In this document: piece after piece, positions 62,466-64,000 of the stretch
Position numbering within the stretch: the stretch's first letter is position 1
Layout: the number at the start of each line of letters is the position of its first letter
Assembly (NCBI GenBank): GCA_023159155.1
Contig: JAJNNX010000063.1
Coordinates: 186,001-250,000 of the forward strand
Length of the DNA: 64,000 bases
Direction of reading: 5' to 3'
Source: Ustulina deusta
Lineage: Eukaryota; Ascomycota; Sordariomycetes; Xylariales; Xylariaceae
Position numbers and translations under genes: made by a program
The notes under the pieces: generated by a model
Database searches by the model: none
What the model saw: the letters and a program-made list of their open reading frames with translations, nothing else
Told to the model about the DNA's origin: nothing

Positions 62466-64000
62466 AAAATATGGCCGGACCAAGGCATACACTTCAATAG
62501 CTAAAAACTAGAGCTATATAAAAATATATTAGCTAGCTTTAGCCTATAGTAAGCTATATTATATCTAACTACTAATAGTTAATATAATAGGTTTTATTAT
62601 AGTTTAATATATTAGCAGCTTTTTAGCTACTTTTAAAAAGTTGATCTATTAATAATAGTTTTATAGTGCTTAAATATATAAAGGTTATTTTAAAACCAAC
62701 TTATAAGTATTGTTTAGCTTTGCTTTATAGTATTAAAATAAAAATATCTAGTTTTATATTGCTATATTTGCTTGTTTAAATATAAACTTTGCTTTATAAC
62801 TATAATATTAAATATTATTAAAAACTTATAAATCTAGTACTAAAAGTTATTATTAGTTTATATTAAAGCATAATTTATATAATATAATATATTTATATTA
62901 GTTTAAAGTTATAAGTTTTATAAATAGCGCCCTTAAATATTTAAGTATTATTATTACTAGTGCTAAATAGCTAATTATATAGCTAAAAAATATATAAAAT
63001 CTAAGCTTAGTATTTAACTACTAAACTAGCTTTTAGAATAAATTAAAAATAAGCTATATTAGATTATTATTTAAAACATAATACTTAAAGCCTTTTTTTA
63101 AGCCTATCCTAATAGTAGCTATTATAAAGGCTTAACTATTTATTTATTTTATAAAAGTTTTATAATATATATTAAACCTATATTGCTTAGGTAATATATA
63201 TTATTAGTTATTGCAAGAATTCCCTAAGATAGGGCTGGTTTAAAAAAAGGGCTCCTTATAGGGATCGGGCTGCTATTCTAGGGGTAAAGAAAGTTATACA
63301 AGCCTATTATTAAGTTTTATAAAAATATTAAAGCTGCTCCTACAATAATAAAAGAGCTATGCTTTAACGCTGCTAAATTATAGATTTTCTTACTTTTTAC
63401 TTCTTATTTTTATATTTATCTATTATTTTTTTTTATAACTCTGGCTCTTTTTTATTAAATTATGGCATAAGTATTTATAACGTTTCTATTTTTAGAAATA
63501 AATAGCTTATTTACTAAACAGCTATTTAAGCTAGTTTATTTAATTATTTTTAACTTTTTAAAAATATTTTTTTTATTTAGTAAAAGTATTTATAACCTAA
63601 AAGCTTTTTTTAATTTTAAAACAGCTACCTAAATTAAAATAAAAAAAGATTAGCTTATTTTTAGTACTAGATTTATAATAATTGCTATATATAGCAATTT
63701 TTTAGTAGCTATTTATAGATTTTTTTTAGTAAAGCTAGGCCTATTTTTTATAAAGCTTAGTACTAGCGTTAATAATATTCTAAAAATAGATCTTTTTATA
63801 TTTTTTACTAAACTTTTTAATAATATAAAAAGCAATAATTTTTAGGCCATAGCTATTAGATCTTTCCTTATTACTTTTTATATTAATATTAAATAGTATA
63901 CTTTTAATATTAGTAGTAGCAAGAATATTTGGAAAGTTGATAGCAAAACTATTAGCTATAGTAATGCTAGAGGGGACAAAAGTTTTAGATTAGCTAGTAT
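62466..64000. repeat. AT-rich RIP-type block at the window end
   Basis: Continuous mutated repeat-type sequence to the last base, with no frames or motifs recognised. Confidence 0.5.

Overview
The window looks like a slice of a filamentous ascomycete (Pezizomycotina) nuclear genome. The evidence is short GT-AG introns of 53-60 bp with CTAAC-type branch points, a HET-domain gene, the end of a fungal PKS-NRPS/NRPS-type synthetase, and Tad-, Ty3/gypsy- and Fot1-type transposons. Most of the window is extremely AT-rich with almost no CpA, TpG or CpG. That pattern is expected of repeat-induced point mutation (RIP), and several specific transitions supporting RIP can be read directly (catalytic and zinc-binding codons, LTR pairs, CAG to TAG stops). 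It is a two-speed region: short GC-balanced islands with genes or gene remnants, separated by long mutated transposon graveyards.

Layout. 1-8 kb is the main gene island: the 3' part of an uncharacterised fungal gene (1-1638), a PHD-finger gene with one intron (3963-5606), and on the minus strand an orphan carrier-protein plus reductase fragment of a synthetase (6422-7960) bracketed by a ~41-bp direct duplication. 8-19.8 kb is AT-rich and contains a complete but dead Ty3/gypsy element (11193-19133; 179-bp LTRs, 5-bp target duplication, minus strand) with a younger solo LTR nested inside it (11834-12121). 19.8-22.3 kb is an island with a host coding remnant split by a 5'-truncated LINE that carries a 13-bp target duplication. 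22.4-25.25 kb is a 72-bp minisatellite of 39 exact periods. It runs straight into a HET-domain gene (25245-27150) whose start codon cannot be found. 27.70-29.65 kb is a Fot1/pogo-like DNA transposon with 47-bp terminal inverted repeats. 30.29-30.65 kb is a C2H2 zinc-finger gene broken by in-frame TAG codons.

From 30.8 kb to the end there is no convincing intact gene. AT-rich blocks alternate with partly GC-balanced relics at about 32.9-34.3, 37.8-39.3, 41.7-42.8, 49.5-52.6, 58.0-58.8 and 61.5-62.5 kb. Two LTRs of one family lie in opposite orientations (52311-52857 and 58038-58553). A perfect 16-bp-stem GC-rich hairpin lies at 55110-55151. No tRNA, rRNA or CRISPR array was found.

The genes do not form an operon or an evident cluster. 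The synthetase fragment lacks its upstream domains and has no recognisable tailoring genes beside it, so it is more likely a relic than part of a working secondary-metabolite cluster. The most informative content is the layered record of insertions and mutation: old RIP-mutated gypsy element, then a less mutated nested LTR, an apparently unmutated LINE copy, and a tandem array whose last unit remains GC-rich.
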